From: Lysobacterales bacterium
Lineage (GTDB): Bacteria; Pseudomonadota; Gammaproteobacteria; Xanthomonadales; Ahniellaceae
Assembly: GCA_016703225.1 (NCBI GenBank)
Contig: JADJCM010000001.1
Span: 1,364,001-1,428,000, forward strand
Direction of reading: 5' to 3'
Length of the DNA: 64,000 nucleotides
Shown: in pieces, positions 25,045-36,000 of the stretch
How the letters are laid out: every line of letters begins with the position of its first letter
Numbering within the stretch: the first letter of the stretch is position 1
Notes under the pieces: model-generated
Databases searched by the model: none
The model's input: the letters and a program-made list of their open reading frames with translations, nothing else
What the model was told of the DNA's origin: nothing
Position numbers and translations under genes: made by a program

Positions 25045-25973
25045 GTCGCCGCCACGAACGGATGCACGCGCTTCCAATGGTCGGCGATGTCGATGCGCCG
25101 GCAGATCCAGACGCGGTCATGGCGCTCGATATGGTCGAGGAAGCGTTGCAGCGCGAGGATGCGACCGGGGCGCCCGAGCAGGCGGCAGTGCATGCCGATC
25201 GACATCATGCGCGGTGTCTCCGCGCCTTCGCGATAGAGCACGTCGAAGCTGTCGCGCAGGTACTCGAAGAAATGGTTCGCGGTATTGAAACCCTGCGGGG
25301 TCGCGAAACGCATGTCGTTGGCGTCGAGCGTGTACGGCACGATCAGGTGCGGGCGGCGCGAGCCATCGGAGACCTCGACCTCGGTCCAGAACGGCAGGTC
25401 GTCGCCGTAGTAGTCGCTGTCGTACTCGAAGCCGCCGTGCTCGACGATCAGCCGGCGCGTGTTCGGTGAATCGCGGCCGGTGTACCAGCCGAGCGGTGCT
25501 TCGCCGGTCAGCTCGCGCTGGATCGCGATCGCGCGCAGCAGGTGTTCCCGCTCCACGTCCTCGGGGATGTTCTGGTAGTGGATCCAGCGCCAGCCATGCG
25601 ACGCGATCTCGTGGCCGACTTCGGTGCAGGCCTGCACGAATTCGGGATGGCGCTGCATCGCCATCGCGACCCCGAACACGGTCAATGGCAGTGCGCGTTT
25701 CTCGAACTCGCGCAGGATGCGCCAGCCGCCGACGCGCGAACCGTATTCGTAGATCGACTCCATGCTCAGGTGCCGGTCCGGATAACTGGCGGCGCCGATG
25801 ATCTCGGACAGGAACTGCTCGGAACCGCCGTCGCCATGCAGCACGCAGTTCTCGCCACCCTCTTCGTAATTCAGCACGAACTGCACGGCGATGCGCGCAC
25901 CGCCCGGCCATTGCGCCTGCGGCGGGTTGCGGCCGTAGCCGATCAGGTCACGCGGGTAGGGGGACTGGGTCAT
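25041..25973 (-). CDS. puuE: Allantoinase PuuE (polysaccharide-deacetylase fold)
   Basis: A 310-aa protein of the NodB-like deacetylase fold: GGENCVLHGDGGSE, YEYGSRVGGWRIL, GHEIASHGWRWIHYQ and GRDSPNTRRL. This PuuE type hydrolyses allantoin to allantoate without the amidohydrolase-type enzyme. It starts 38 bp after the priA stop and leads the puuE-uraD-alc-allA series. No promoter was recognised in the short gap, so read-through from priA is possible. Confidence 0.95.
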   Translation of the reverse strand: MTQSPYPRDLIGYGRNPPQAQWPGGARIAVQFVLNYEEGGENCVLHGDGGSEQFLSEIIGAASYPDRHLSMESIYEYGSRVGGWRILREFEKRALPLTVFGVAMAMQRHPEFVQACTEVGHEIASHGWRWIHYQNIPEDVEREHLLRAIAIQRELTGEAPLGWYTGRDSPNTRRLIVEHGGFEYDSDYYGDDLPFWTEVEVSDGSRRPHLIVPYTLDANDMRFATPQGFNTANHFFEYLRDSFDVLYREGAETPRMMSIGMHCRLLGRPGRILALQRFLDHIERHDRVWICRRIDIADHWKRVHPFVAAT

Positions 25974-26011
25974 CGCGCTAGTGTCGCGATCGTGCAGGTT
26001 CTGGCAAGCGA

Positions 26012-28183
<2,172 letters not shown>

Positions 28184-28678
28184 GGCGATCGCGGTCGGAA
28201 GCCGGATGTGCAGTCTAGCCATTGGCGCCGCGTTGCGTTCCCGCCCGGCGTTTTTCATGGACGTGGCGGGCGCCAGGTGAAATGGTCAGCATTGGTCGAG
28301 AAAGTGACGACAAGTTACTGATGTCACGACAGAATCTCTCTTGTCCACAATCTCTGTGGATAACTGTGTGGAGCAATGCTCCAACAAGCCCTGCCGAAGC
28401 CGGTGCGACGCGCCCTGCAAGCTGCCCGGTCAAAAATTAGCCACAAACTGTTTTCTTTGTATTTCAAAGACTTGCAAGCATGGCTCGGTGCAGGCGCGGG
28501 CGCCTACTGGGAAATCACGCCCCGGCTGGGTGGGGGTTGCGGCGCCTGTGAACTACGGCGCAATTCGCGCTTTCAGCAAGAATGCGGCGGAGCGGGTCGC
28601 GGCCGCGTTGTCAACCGCTTTCCCGCCGGTGCGTTGCAAGCGCAAGCCCCCCCCGACTGCAGCCAAGGCCCGCCTACA
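28184..28678. other. Long intergenic region with DnaA-box-like sequences
   Basis: About 495 bp between divergent priA and the sigma factor gene, with no convincing gene. TTGTCCACA (28341-28349) and TGTGGATAA (28355-28363, the exact reverse complement of the DnaA consensus TTATCCACA) form an inverted pair 5 bp apart, and TTAGCCACA (28437-28445) lies at the edge of an AT-rich stretch (about 28431-28475). This could bind DnaA as a titration or regulatory site. dnaA, dnaN and rpmH are absent, so it is not claimed as oriC. Confidence 0.5.
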
Positions 28679-29293
28679 ATGACCTCTACCCTGGCGATGC
28701 GATGGATGGACAGCGACAGTCCCGCGCGATCGCGCTCCGCTGCGGCGGCGGCGCGCAACCATGATGCCCTCGACGCCTTCTTGCGCGGCGTTGAACGGCG
28801 CGCGCTGCGCATGGCCGAGATCGGCGTCGGCAGCCGCGACGATGCCCTCGACATCGTCCAGGACAGCATGCTCACCTTCGTCCGCAACTACCGCGACAAG
28901 CCGGCGGCCGATTGGGCGCCGCTGTTTCACCGCGTGCTCGACAGCCGCATGCTCGACTTCCATCGGCGCCACCAGGTGCGTTCGCGCTGGCTGGGCTGGA
29001 TCGACCGCATCGTCGGCCGCGACGGCGACGAGGACGCGCTGGCCAATGTCGCCGACCCGCGCGCGCCGCAGCCGTGGCAGCATGTCGCCGACGGCGAGAC
29101 CGCGCAGGCCCTGGACGGAGCGCTGCGTACCCTGCCGAACCGGCAGCGGCAGGCGTTCCTGCTGCGCGTCTGGGAAGGCCTAGACGTCGCCGATACGGCG
29201 CGTGCGATGGCTTGCAGCGAAGGTAGCGTCAAGACCCATCTGTCGCGCGCGATGACCTCGCTGCGCGCGCAACTGGAGCAACATCATGGCTGA
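28679..29293 (+). CDS. Sigma-70 family (ECF-like) RNA polymerase sigma factor
   Basis: A protein of about 204 aa with sigma region 2 (DDALDIVQDSMLTFVRNY...DFHRRHQVRSRW) and region 4 (LRTLPNRQRQAFLLRVWEGLDVADTARAMACSEGSVKTHLSRAMTSLR). The start is uncertain among ATG 28679, 28697 and 28706; 28679 has AAGG 10 nt upstream. The stop overlaps the DUF3619 gene by 8 bp. The sigma/DUF3619/DUF3106 arrangement recurs in beta- and gammaproteobacteria; the DUF3619 protein may be a short anti-sigma-like partner, an inference from order. Confidence 0.88.
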   Translation: MTSTLAMRWMDSDSPARSRSAAAAARNHDALDAFLRGVERRALRMAEIGVGSRDDALDIVQDSMLTFVRNYRDKPAADWAPLFHRVLDSRMLDFHRRHQVRSRWLGWIDRIVGRDGDEDALANVADPRAPQPWQHVADGETAQALDGALRTLPNRQRQAFLLRVWEGLDVADTARAMACSEGSVKTHLSRAMTSLRAQLEQHHG

Positions 29294-29645
29294 ACATGAC
29301 CGGGACGACGACACGTGGACGCAACGCATCCGCTCCGAACTCGAGACCAGTGCGCGCGATCTGGACGCGGCCACGCTGTCGCGGCTGAACCAGGCACGGC
29401 AGCAGGCGTTGCAGGCGGCGGCGACGCCGCGGCCGCGGGCGTGGTTGTGGCCGACGACACTGGCGACCGCATTCTCGCTGGCACTTGCGATCGCGCTGTG
29501 GCCGCAGCTGGTGCCGGAGGCAGTGCCGGTGCCGACCGCAGCGCTGCCCGACGACTTTCCGATGTTGGCCGAAGGCGATGGATTGGAACTCTACGAGGAT
29601 CTCGATTTCTATGCCTGGCTGGATGCGCAGCCGGCATCGGGCTGA
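29286..29645 (+). CDS. DUF3619-like single-pass membrane protein
   Basis: A 119-aa protein with an N-terminal helical part (IRSELETSARDLDAATLSRLNQARQQAL), one transmembrane segment (about 51-70, WLWPTTLATAFSLALAIALWP) and an acidic tail ending in LYEDLDFYAWLDAQ, the usual DUF3619 end. Coupled to the sigma factor gene. A short cytoplasmic helix plus one membrane span would suit an anti-sigma role, which is unproven. Confidence 0.8.
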   Translation: MAEHDRDDDTWTQRIRSELETSARDLDAATLSRLNQARQQALQAAATPRPRAWLWPTTLATAFSLALAIALWPQLVPEAVPVPTAALPDDFPMLAEGDGLELYEDLDFYAWLDAQPASG

Positions 29646-29866
29646 GCGCCGCGGTTGCGGTCGCGAGCGAGGCGCCCAGTGCCGAGTTGCTGCTCTACCT
29701 GGCCGAGTTCGCCGACGCCGAGGGCAAGCCGGTGGACCCGGTCCGCGTCACCGAATCCCTGCCTGCGACCACCGCAGACGCACCCAAACCCGAACCCGAC
29801 ACTCCGACCCCAGTGAAAAGCGATGACCCCGAACCCGCCCCCGAGAAGCCCGATGCAGCGCGCTAG
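29615..29866 (+). CDS. Possible small exported protein with unclear start
   Basis: Between the DUF3619 and DUF3106 genes an open frame encodes ...LSAAVAVASEAPSAELLLYLAEFADAEGKPVDPVRV... followed by a Pro-rich acidic tail, ending at TAG 29864-29866. It looks like a real protein with a signal peptide, but no ATG, GTG or TTG is in frame close upstream. A CTG lies at 29615, and ATG 29612/29624 are in a different frame. Either a rare start is used, or a small indel near 29635-29645 has broken the signal-peptide part. Confidence 0.4.
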   Translation: MAGCAAGIGLSAAVAVASEAPSAELLLYLAEFADAEGKPVDPVRVTESLPATTADAPKPEPDTPTPVKSDDPEPAPEKPDAAR

Positions 29867-30548
29867 CCGGCTCGCGCTGTTGCTCGTGCTGTTGCTGGCG
29901 GCGGTCAGCGCGCGGGCGCAGGAGAGCATCGCCTTCGATCAGCTGACCCCGGCCGAGCAGCGGGTGCTGATGCCCTTCGCCGAGCAGTGGCCGAACCTGC
30001 CGGCACAGACACAGCAGAATTTGCGGCTGGGAGCGCAGCGCTGGAATGCGCTCACGCCACAGGAAAAACGCGGCGCGGCCCAACGCTTCGGACAGTGGCA
30101 GCAGCTGCCGGACGCGGAAAAGCGCCGCGTGCGCGAACGCTACCGGGCGTTCCGCCAGATGCCGCCGACGCAACAGCAGCGCCTGCGCGACACCTTCCAG
30201 CGTTTCCAGCGGCTGCCGCCGGACCAGCGCGCGCAAATGCGCCGTCGCTTCGAGGGCATGGCGCCGCGCGAACGCCGCGCCTTCCTCGAAGGCATGCGTT
30301 CGGAGCAGCAGCTGGGTGCCCGTGAACGCATGCTGCAGGCGATTCCGCCGGAACAACGCGCCGCGACCGAGGAAATGATGGCGCGCTTCACGCCGCCCGA
30401 GCGCCAGCGGTTGATCGCACACATGCGCCAATTGGCTCCGGCGGAACGGGACGCGTTGCGCGTGCAACTGCTCGGCATGAGCCTGGAAGCGAGGCTGCAG
30501 CTGCTCTCCGGCCTGGCGCCGCCGCTTGGAGATCAGCCGAATCGCTGA
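29853..30548 (+). CDS. DUF3106 exported protein
   Basis: A 231-aa protein with a signal peptide (MQRASRLALLLVLLLAAVSARA) and then a series of degenerate helical repeats of the form L.P..R..M..RF..W..LP (LTPAEQRVLMPFAEQWPNL, LTPQEKRGAAQRFGQWQQLPDAEKRRVRERYRAF, and so on), rich in Arg and Gln. This is the DUF3106 pattern. GAGAAG lies 4 nt before ATG 29853. Periplasmic; function unknown. The 3' end overlaps the convergent kinase gene by 16 bp. Confidence 0.85.
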   Translation: MQRASRLALLLVLLLAAVSARAQESIAFDQLTPAEQRVLMPFAEQWPNLPAQTQQNLRLGAQRWNALTPQEKRGAAQRFGQWQQLPDAEKRRVRERYRAFRQMPPTQQQRLRDTFQRFQRLPPDQRAQMRRRFEGMAPRERRAFLEGMRSEQQLGARERMLQAIPPEQRAATEEMMARFTPPERQRLIAHMRQLAPAERDALRVQLLGMSLEARLQLLSGLAPPLGDQPNR

Positions 30549-32734
30549 GTTGTAGTCGCCGCCGACTCGTTGGCTGCCGCGGCCAGACGCAGCGGCGGAT
30601 TCTGCAGGCGCGGCAGATCCACCACGAAGGTGGCGCCGCGACCAAGTCCTTCCGACTCGGCGCGCACCAAGCCGCCATGCAGATCGATCAGGTCCTTGAC
30701 GATGGCGAGGCCGAGCCCGGTCGAACTCTCGCCGCCGGTGGGCCGCGCCGACAGGCGCTGGAAGCGGCGGAACAACTGCCGTCGATCGTCCGCTGAAAGG
30801 CCCGGGCCATAGTCGCGGATGGCGACGCGAACGCGTTCCGCATCGACCTCGATCCAGACTTCGATCAGCCCCTTCGGCGGCGAGAACTTGAGTGCGTTCG
30901 AGAGCAGATTGTCGAACACCTGGTCGAGCCGTTCGAGGTCAGCCAGGACCACCGCACCGCTGGCCGGGCGGAACTCGATCTGCTGCTGCTTGGCGGCGGC
31001 GCGCGTGGTGGCGCGGGCGATGGCATCGGCGAGCAGCACCGAGAGGTCGCAGGGCGCCTGCTGCAGCCGGATCTGGCCGGCATCGAGCACCGAGGACTCG
31101 AGCAGGTCGCTGACCAGCTTGAGCGTACGTTCGGCGGCGGCGATGATGATGCTGGCGTGGCGCCGTGCGTCCTCGACACTGCTGCGCTCGGCGCGGATCA
31201 GGTCAGCGAAACCGACGATCGAGCTGAGCGGATTGCGCAGGTCGTGGGCGACGATGCCAAGCATCTCGGTCTTGACGCGGTCGGCTTCCTCGGCGCGCGT
31301 GCGCGCCTGCTCCGCCGCTTGCAAGGCCAGCGCCAGGCGGGCGTTGACCTCGTTGCGCTGGCGCGCGGCGCGCCCACTCTCGACGAAACGCACGGCGAGC
31401 AGGATCGCAACGCCAAGCAGCAGCACCACGGCTGCCGCGAACGCGCGCTTGAGGCTGGTTTCCTGAGCCAGCATTTCCGCGTGCTGTTCGCTTTCGGCGC
31501 GCAAGGCGAGCAGTTCGCGCTCGCGTTCGCGCGCATTGGCCGCGCTCGCGAGCAGGGCATAGCGCGCATCGCCCTGTTCCCGGAACTGGCGTTCGCGCAA
31601 CTGTTGCGCCGATTTCAGCGCGGTCAGGGCCTCGGCGCTGTCGCCGCGCAGTTCGTGGACGTCGGCGAGTTGTTGGTGCAGTCCGATCTGAGTCGTACGC
31701 TCGCTCTCTCCCTGGCGACTCAGTTGCAATGCGTCCTGGGTGAACTTGAGCGCGCGGTGCATGCGCTCGCGGCGCCTGCTCGGCACCAGTTCGAGGCCGG
31801 CCCGATCCAGATGCCAGCGACCGAGCTGGCTGAGTGCCTCGATCATCTCGACGCGCGCGCCGACGCGACTTGCCAGTGTCAGTGCGTCCTCGAACCCGGC
31901 GATCGCGGCGGCTTCGTCGCCGCGCATCGCGGCCACGCGCGCCAGGCCGAGACGGGCGCCGCTTTCGCCGACCAGATCGGCGCTTTCGCGCTGCCCGCTC
32001 AGGGCGCGGGTGAACGCATAGTCAGCCTGGTCGGCAAGGTTGCGTGCGAGCGCGATGCGGCCGCGACCCATCCAGATTGCGGCGATGTCCTGAGGTGGCA
32101 CCGGTTGCGCCGGGCTGGCGTCTTCGAGCTGCTGCAGGGCCGCTTGGTAGTGACGCTGCGCGTCGTCCCAGTCATTGCGACGCTCAAACACGCGGGCGAT
32201 ATTGATCGATGAAGCGACCAGCCCGGGAAGGTCGTCGAGCTGCGTCCAGAGCTTCTGCACGCGCTCATGTTGGGCGAGGGCTTCCACATCCAGCCCCTGA
32301 CGCTCCAGCACGGCGCCGTAGCTGTTGCCCACCTTGGCGATCTGGCGCGGGTCACCGAGCAACTCCGCTGCCGCCATGGCTTCGACCAGATAGCCATTGG
32401 CTGCCTGCAGCTGGCCGCGCAGGCGCGCCACGCGGCCGAGATTGTGCAGCGCCTCGATGCGCCCGGACTCGTAGCCGTGCTCACGCGCGGCAACCAGCGC
32501 GTCGCTGGCCAGCGACTCGGCGCGTGCCGGATCGGAGCGTGCCAGGCTGGCCGCAGTCAGGTTCAGCTGGTCGACGTGAATCTGCGCGCGCGCGCGTGTG
32601 GTGTCCACCGCGAGGGAGCCGGTAGCGGTCGGCGCCGCTGCCGGAAGCGGACCGCACAGCGCACACAGCAGCAGCATCGACAACATCCATCGACACGGCA
32701 GCGGGAGCGGGTGGCAACAGCGCAGCGGAGACAT
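30533..32734 (-). CDS. TPR-sensor histidine kinase
   Basis: A protein of about 733 aa: signal peptide (MLSMLLLCALCGPLPAAA), a periplasmic array of TPR-like helices (about residues 50-400), a coiled coil, one transmembrane segment (AAAVVLLLGVAILLAVRFV), then a HisKA domain (GIVAHDLRNPLSSIVGFADL) and HATPase (DNLLSNALKF, DYGPGLS, STGLGLAIVKDL). No receiver domain. The neighbouring OmpR-type regulator is divergent and has its own kinase, so this may be an orphan. The signal is unknown. Start at ATG 32734; ATG 32686 is also possible. Confidence 0.88.
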   Translation of the reverse strand: MSPLRCCHPLPLPCRWMLSMLLLCALCGPLPAAAPTATGSLAVDTTRARAQIHVDQLNLTAASLARSDPARAESLASDALVAAREHGYESGRIEALHNLGRVARLRGQLQAANGYLVEAMAAAELLGDPRQIAKVGNSYGAVLERQGLDVEALAQHERVQKLWTQLDDLPGLVASSINIARVFERRNDWDDAQRHYQAALQQLEDASPAQPVPPQDIAAIWMGRGRIALARNLADQADYAFTRALSGQRESADLVGESGARLGLARVAAMRGDEAAAIAGFEDALTLASRVGARVEMIEALSQLGRWHLDRAGLELVPSRRRERMHRALKFTQDALQLSRQGESERTTQIGLHQQLADVHELRGDSAEALTALKSAQQLRERQFREQGDARYALLASAANARERERELLALRAESEQHAEMLAQETSLKRAFAAAVVLLLGVAILLAVRFVESGRAARQRNEVNARLALALQAAEQARTRAEEADRVKTEMLGIVAHDLRNPLSSIVGFADLIRAERSSVEDARRHASIIIAAAERTLKLVSDLLESSVLDAGQIRLQQAPCDLSVLLADAIARATTRAAAKQQQIEFRPASGAVVLADLERLDQVFDNLLSNALKFSPPKGLIEVWIEVDAERVRVAIRDYGPGLSADDRRQLFRRFQRLSARPTGGESSTGLGLAIVKDLIDLHGGLVRAESEGLGRGATFVVDLPRLQNPPLRLAAAANESAATTTQRFG

Positions 32735-32905
32735 CGGCGGTCCGGATACGGCAAGCTTGCCGCGCACCAAGGATACCCGAGGCACCGCCACCGTTTGTCG
32801 TTGCCGCAGCTTCGCCCGCGACCCAGGCAGCGGCGCAACATGCGCTTACCGACGGCTGCGGCACTGCGCTTGAGCGGCGCGTCGCGACCGCGCATGCTCG
32901 CGACC

Positions 32906-33625
32906 ATGGACGCCCCGTTGCTGCTGCTGGTCGACGACGATCACCGCCTGCGCGAACTGACCGCGCGCTATCTCGAAACCCAGGGCTACCGCGTGGCCCC
33001 GGTGGCGCATCTGGCCGGCATGCGCCGCGAGCTGGAGAAGCGCCACGTCGATCTGATCGTGCTCGATCTGATGCTGCCTGACGGCGATGGACTGACCGCG
33101 TGTCGCGACTTGCGCGGCGCCGGGGTGACGACGCCGGTGATCATGCTCACGGCGCGTGGCGAGGACATCGATCGCATCGTCGGGCTCGAGATTGGCGCCG
33201 ACGACTACCTCGCCAAGCCATGCAATCCACGCGAACTGCTGGCGCGCATCCGCGCCGTGTTGCGGCGCCAGCCGCCGGCGGCCGGGGCGGCCCCGCAGGT
33301 GCAGGCAGAAGTGGTGCGCTTCGGCCGCTTCGAGCTGGAACTGCACACCCGCATCCTGCGCCGCGACGGTTGCCCGCAATTGCTCAGCAGCGGCGAGTTT
33401 GCAGTGCTTGCGGCGCTGGTCCGGCATCCGCGGCAGACGCTCAGTCGCGACCGCCTGATGAATTTGGCGCGAGGCGTTGACCACCAGGCCAGCGACCGCT
33501 CGATCGACGTCATGCTGTCGCGCCTGCGCAAGCTGGTCGAGGACGATCCACGGCACCCGCGCTGGCTGCAAACCGTGCGCCAGCTCGGCTACGTGTTCGT
33601 GCCCGACGCCGCGGGCGTGCCGTGA
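32906..33625 (+). CDS. OmpR-family response regulator
   Basis: A 239-aa regulator with a receiver (VDDDHRLREL, phospho-Asp in LIVLDLMLPDGDG, Lys in LAKPCNPREL) and a winged-helix DNA-binding domain (SGEFAVLAALVRHPRQTLSRDRLMNLARG...SRLRKLVEDDPRHPRWLQTVRQLGYVF). The ATG at 32906 gives the normal N-terminus. Its TGA overlaps the GTG of the kinase gene (33622-33625), so the two form a pair. Confidence 0.92.
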   Translation: MDAPLLLLVDDDHRLRELTARYLETQGYRVAPVAHLAGMRRELEKRHVDLIVLDLMLPDGDGLTACRDLRGAGVTTPVIMLTARGEDIDRIVGLEIGADDYLAKPCNPRELLARIRAVLRRQPPAAGAAPQVQAEVVRFGRFELELHTRILRRDGCPQLLSSGEFAVLAALVRHPRQTLSRDRLMNLARGVDHQASDRSIDVMLSRLRKLVEDDPRHPRWLQTVRQLGYVFVPDAAGVP

Positions 33626-34860
33626 GTCGGCCGCGTCTGCGCAGTCGCCTGCTGCTGTTGCTGGCGGCGGTGGTCGGCAGCGTGTTGCTGATCGCCGCCG
33701 CGGTGATGGCGCAACAAACGCTGGGCGAGGGCGCGACGCGGTTGGCGCGCATGGTCGGCGCAGCTGTGGCGGCGCTCGATCGCGCCCTGCCGCAGAACCG
33801 TGGCGCCGAGGAACGCGCGTCGCTGGCGCGCCTGGGCGTGCAGTTGTCCAACGCGCCGCCCCCGCACCAGGTGCCGGACACGCTGCTCGGACGCGAGTTG
33901 ATGGCCACACTGCAACGGGATCGGCGCATTCCCGACGAGCTGCATTTCAGCACCGGTCCGCCGGTCCGCATCTGGTTCCGCTCGCGCAGCGTGCCGGAAC
34001 TTTGGATCGGTCTGCCGCTCGAAAACCTGCGCGAACCGGTGGCGCGTGCCTCGATGTGGATCCTGCTGCTGGCCGGTGGCGTGGTCTGGGTTGGCGCCGG
34101 CGTGCTCGCGCGACAACTGCTGCGGCCGTTGGAGCGAGTTGCCGCGGCAGCGCCACGAGTGCTCGGGGGCGATCCCCCGGCCGACCTGCTCGATGGCGCG
34201 ACACAGGAAACCGAGCAGCTGGTGGCGGCCCTGGCCGGTGCCGCGCGTGTCTTGCGCGAGCAAGCCGCGGCACGCGAACGCATGCTGGTTGGACTCTCGC
34301 ACGACCTGCGCACGCCGCTGGCGCGGCTGCGCTTCGCGCTCGAGCTCGGCGATGACGCCGACCCGCTGGCGCGCGCCGGCATGCTCGACGACATCGGCGA
34401 AATGGACGCCTTGATCGGTGAAGCGATGGCGCTGGCCCGCGGCGCCGGCGACGAGGTACGCCAGCCGCTCGACCTCGGGCCACTGTTGGCGGAACTGGCC
34501 GCGCGCTTCCGCGTGCTTGGCGAGGTGCGCTGCCTACCCGTGGCGGCGCCGCTGCTGGTCGTGGCGCAGCCCTCGGCCTTGCGTCGCGCGCTCGCCAATC
34601 TGGTGCAGAACGCATTTCGCCACGGCGCCGCGCCGATCGAACTGTCGGCGCGCGCGCTGGGCGAAACCATCGAGATCGAAGTGCGCGATCACGGCCGCGG
34701 CCCCGAACAGGCCGACGTCGGCACCCGCGGGTTCGGTATCGGTCTGTCGCTGGTAGGCGCCGTCGCCGCGGCGCACGGCGGTCAGCTTGAACAACGCACG
34801 CTTGAACGCGGCTTTGCCGCGGTGTTGTGCCTGCCGATGACGCCAGCGAGCCGTCAGTGA
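33622..34860 (+). CDS. EnvZ-type sensor histidine kinase
   Basis: A 412-aa kinase starting at GTG 33622. Two transmembrane segments (about 8-30 and 140-162) enclose a periplasmic domain; a HAMP-like linker, HisKA (MLVGLSHDLRTPLARLRFALEL) and HATPase (NLVQNAFRHG, DHGRGPEQ, GFGIGLSLV) follow. It is the partner of the upstream OmpR-type regulator. Targets unknown. Confidence 0.92.
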   Translation: MSRPRLRSRLLLLLAAVVGSVLLIAAAVMAQQTLGEGATRLARMVGAAVAALDRALPQNRGAEERASLARLGVQLSNAPPPHQVPDTLLGRELMATLQRDRRIPDELHFSTGPPVRIWFRSRSVPELWIGLPLENLREPVARASMWILLLAGGVVWVGAGVLARQLLRPLERVAAAAPRVLGGDPPADLLDGATQETEQLVAALAGAARVLREQAAARERMLVGLSHDLRTPLARLRFALELGDDADPLARAGMLDDIGEMDALIGEAMALARGAGDEVRQPLDLGPLLAELAARFRVLGEVRCLPVAAPLLVVAQPSALRRALANLVQNAFRHGAAPIELSARALGETIEIEVRDHGRGPEQADVGTRGFGIGLSLVGAVAAAHGGQLEQRTLERGFAAVLCLPMTPASRQ

Positions 34861-34973
34861 TCGATCTGGCGACGGCGACGGTCCGAGGTCGCGGGCTCGT
34901 CGTGGCGCGCACGCCCCAGTCCTGCCAACCTGGCAATGTTCCTGCATTACGCGCCCCTCAACGCAGGCCCATC

Positions 34974-35330
34974 GTGCGCACGGTCAATATCCGCCAACTC
35001 GAGAACAACCCCAGCATCGCTCTGGCGGCGGCGCGTGCCACCGACCTGGTGGTGGTGATGAATCGCGATACGCCACAAGCGCTACTGGTCGACCTGGAGC
35101 AACTGGGCGTGCCCGATCTGCCGGCGGTGCGCGTGGCGCTGGCGGTGTCGCTGTTCCGCGGCGGTTCGGTCTCTGCCGGCTTCGCCGCCCGCGTGGCCGG
35201 AAAACCGTTGGCAGCGATGTTGAGTTTGTTGTCCAGCATGGGCTTAGCGCTCACCGGCGAGGGCGCGGCGGATGAAGCAGACGATGAGATGCGACGAGCG
35301 CGCGACTGGCTGGCGAAGCCCGCGGGATGA
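34974..35330 (+). CDS. UPF0175/Phd-like antitoxin
   Basis: A 118-aa protein starting at GTG 34974 (VRTVNIRQLENNPSIAL). The N-terminal half resembles Phd/YefM antitoxins (NIRQLENNPS...LVVVMNRDTPQALLVDL); the C-terminal half resembles UPF0175 (RVALAVSLFRGGSVSAGFAARVAGKPLAAMLSLL). It precedes a DUF3368 PIN gene with an ATGA overlap, the usual arrangement of UPF0175/DUF3368 pairs. Confidence 0.75.
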   Translation: MRTVNIRQLENNPSIALAAARATDLVVVMNRDTPQALLVDLEQLGVPDLPAVRVALAVSLFRGGSVSAGFAARVAGKPLAAMLSLLSSMGLALTGEGAADEADDEMRRARDWLAKPAG

Positions 35331-35887
35331 GTGCGCGCCCGACGAGCTTCGGGCTTCCGACCAAGGCCCCGCGCAGCCGCCGCGTCGTCATCGCCGACGC
35401 CGGGCCACTGATTGCGCTGGCGCGGATCGAGGCGCTGAACCTGCTGCACGAATTGTTCGGTCGCGTGTACATCACGCGCACGGTTCGGGAAGAAATCCTG
35501 CCCGCCTCCGCCACCGATCGCTTCCCGGAGGCGGAAGGATTGCTGCGCACCTTGGCCGAAGGCTGGATCGAGGTCGTCGAGGTGGCATCGGACCAATGGA
35601 CGCCGCTGAACCCTGGCGTCGACCCCGGCGAGGCAAGCACCATCCATGCCGCGTGTCTGTGGCGAGAGGCGGGCGACGCCGTGTTGCTCGTGATCGACGG
35701 CCGTGCCGGTCGCACGGAAGCCAAGAGCCGGGGTATCGCCTTGATCGGCACCGCGGCGGTGATTGGCCTGGCCAAGAGCGCGGGCAGGATTGCCGCTGCG
35801 CGTCCGCTGCTCGAGCACTTGACCCGGTCCGGCTACTTTCTCGGAACTGCCGTACTCGCTGCCGTACTCGCCGACGTGGGCGAGTAG
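35327..35887 (+). CDS. DUF3368 PIN-domain toxin
   Basis: A 186-aa protein with PIN-domain acidic residues in VVIADAGPLIALARI, GVDPGEASTIHAA and LLVIDGRAGRTEAKSRG, and the DUF3368 region GTAAVIGLAKSAGRI. A putative RNase controlled by the preceding antitoxin (ATGA overlap). Confidence 0.85.
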   Translation: MSARPTSFGLPTKAPRSRRVVIADAGPLIALARIEALNLLHELFGRVYITRTVREEILPASATDRFPEAEGLLRTLAEGWIEVVEVASDQWTPLNPGVDPGEASTIHAACLWREAGDAVLLVIDGRAGRTEAKSRGIALIGTAAVIGLAKSAGRIAAARPLLEHLTRSGYFLGTAVLAAVLADVGE

Positions 35888-36000
35888 ATTGCAACCTGAT
35901 TCGATCAGAGTTTTCACCGCGGCCTCAGTGGAGCCGCGTGCCGATGCGGAGACCGGGTCGACGTCTTGCTGCGCTTCAGCAGCATCGAGGCGCGGGCGTT

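Noticed and set aside
28184..28678. Chromosome origin oriC
   Set aside because: Only three DnaA-like boxes and no dnaA, dnaN, rpmH or gidA nearby; kept as a weaker DnaA-binding candidate.
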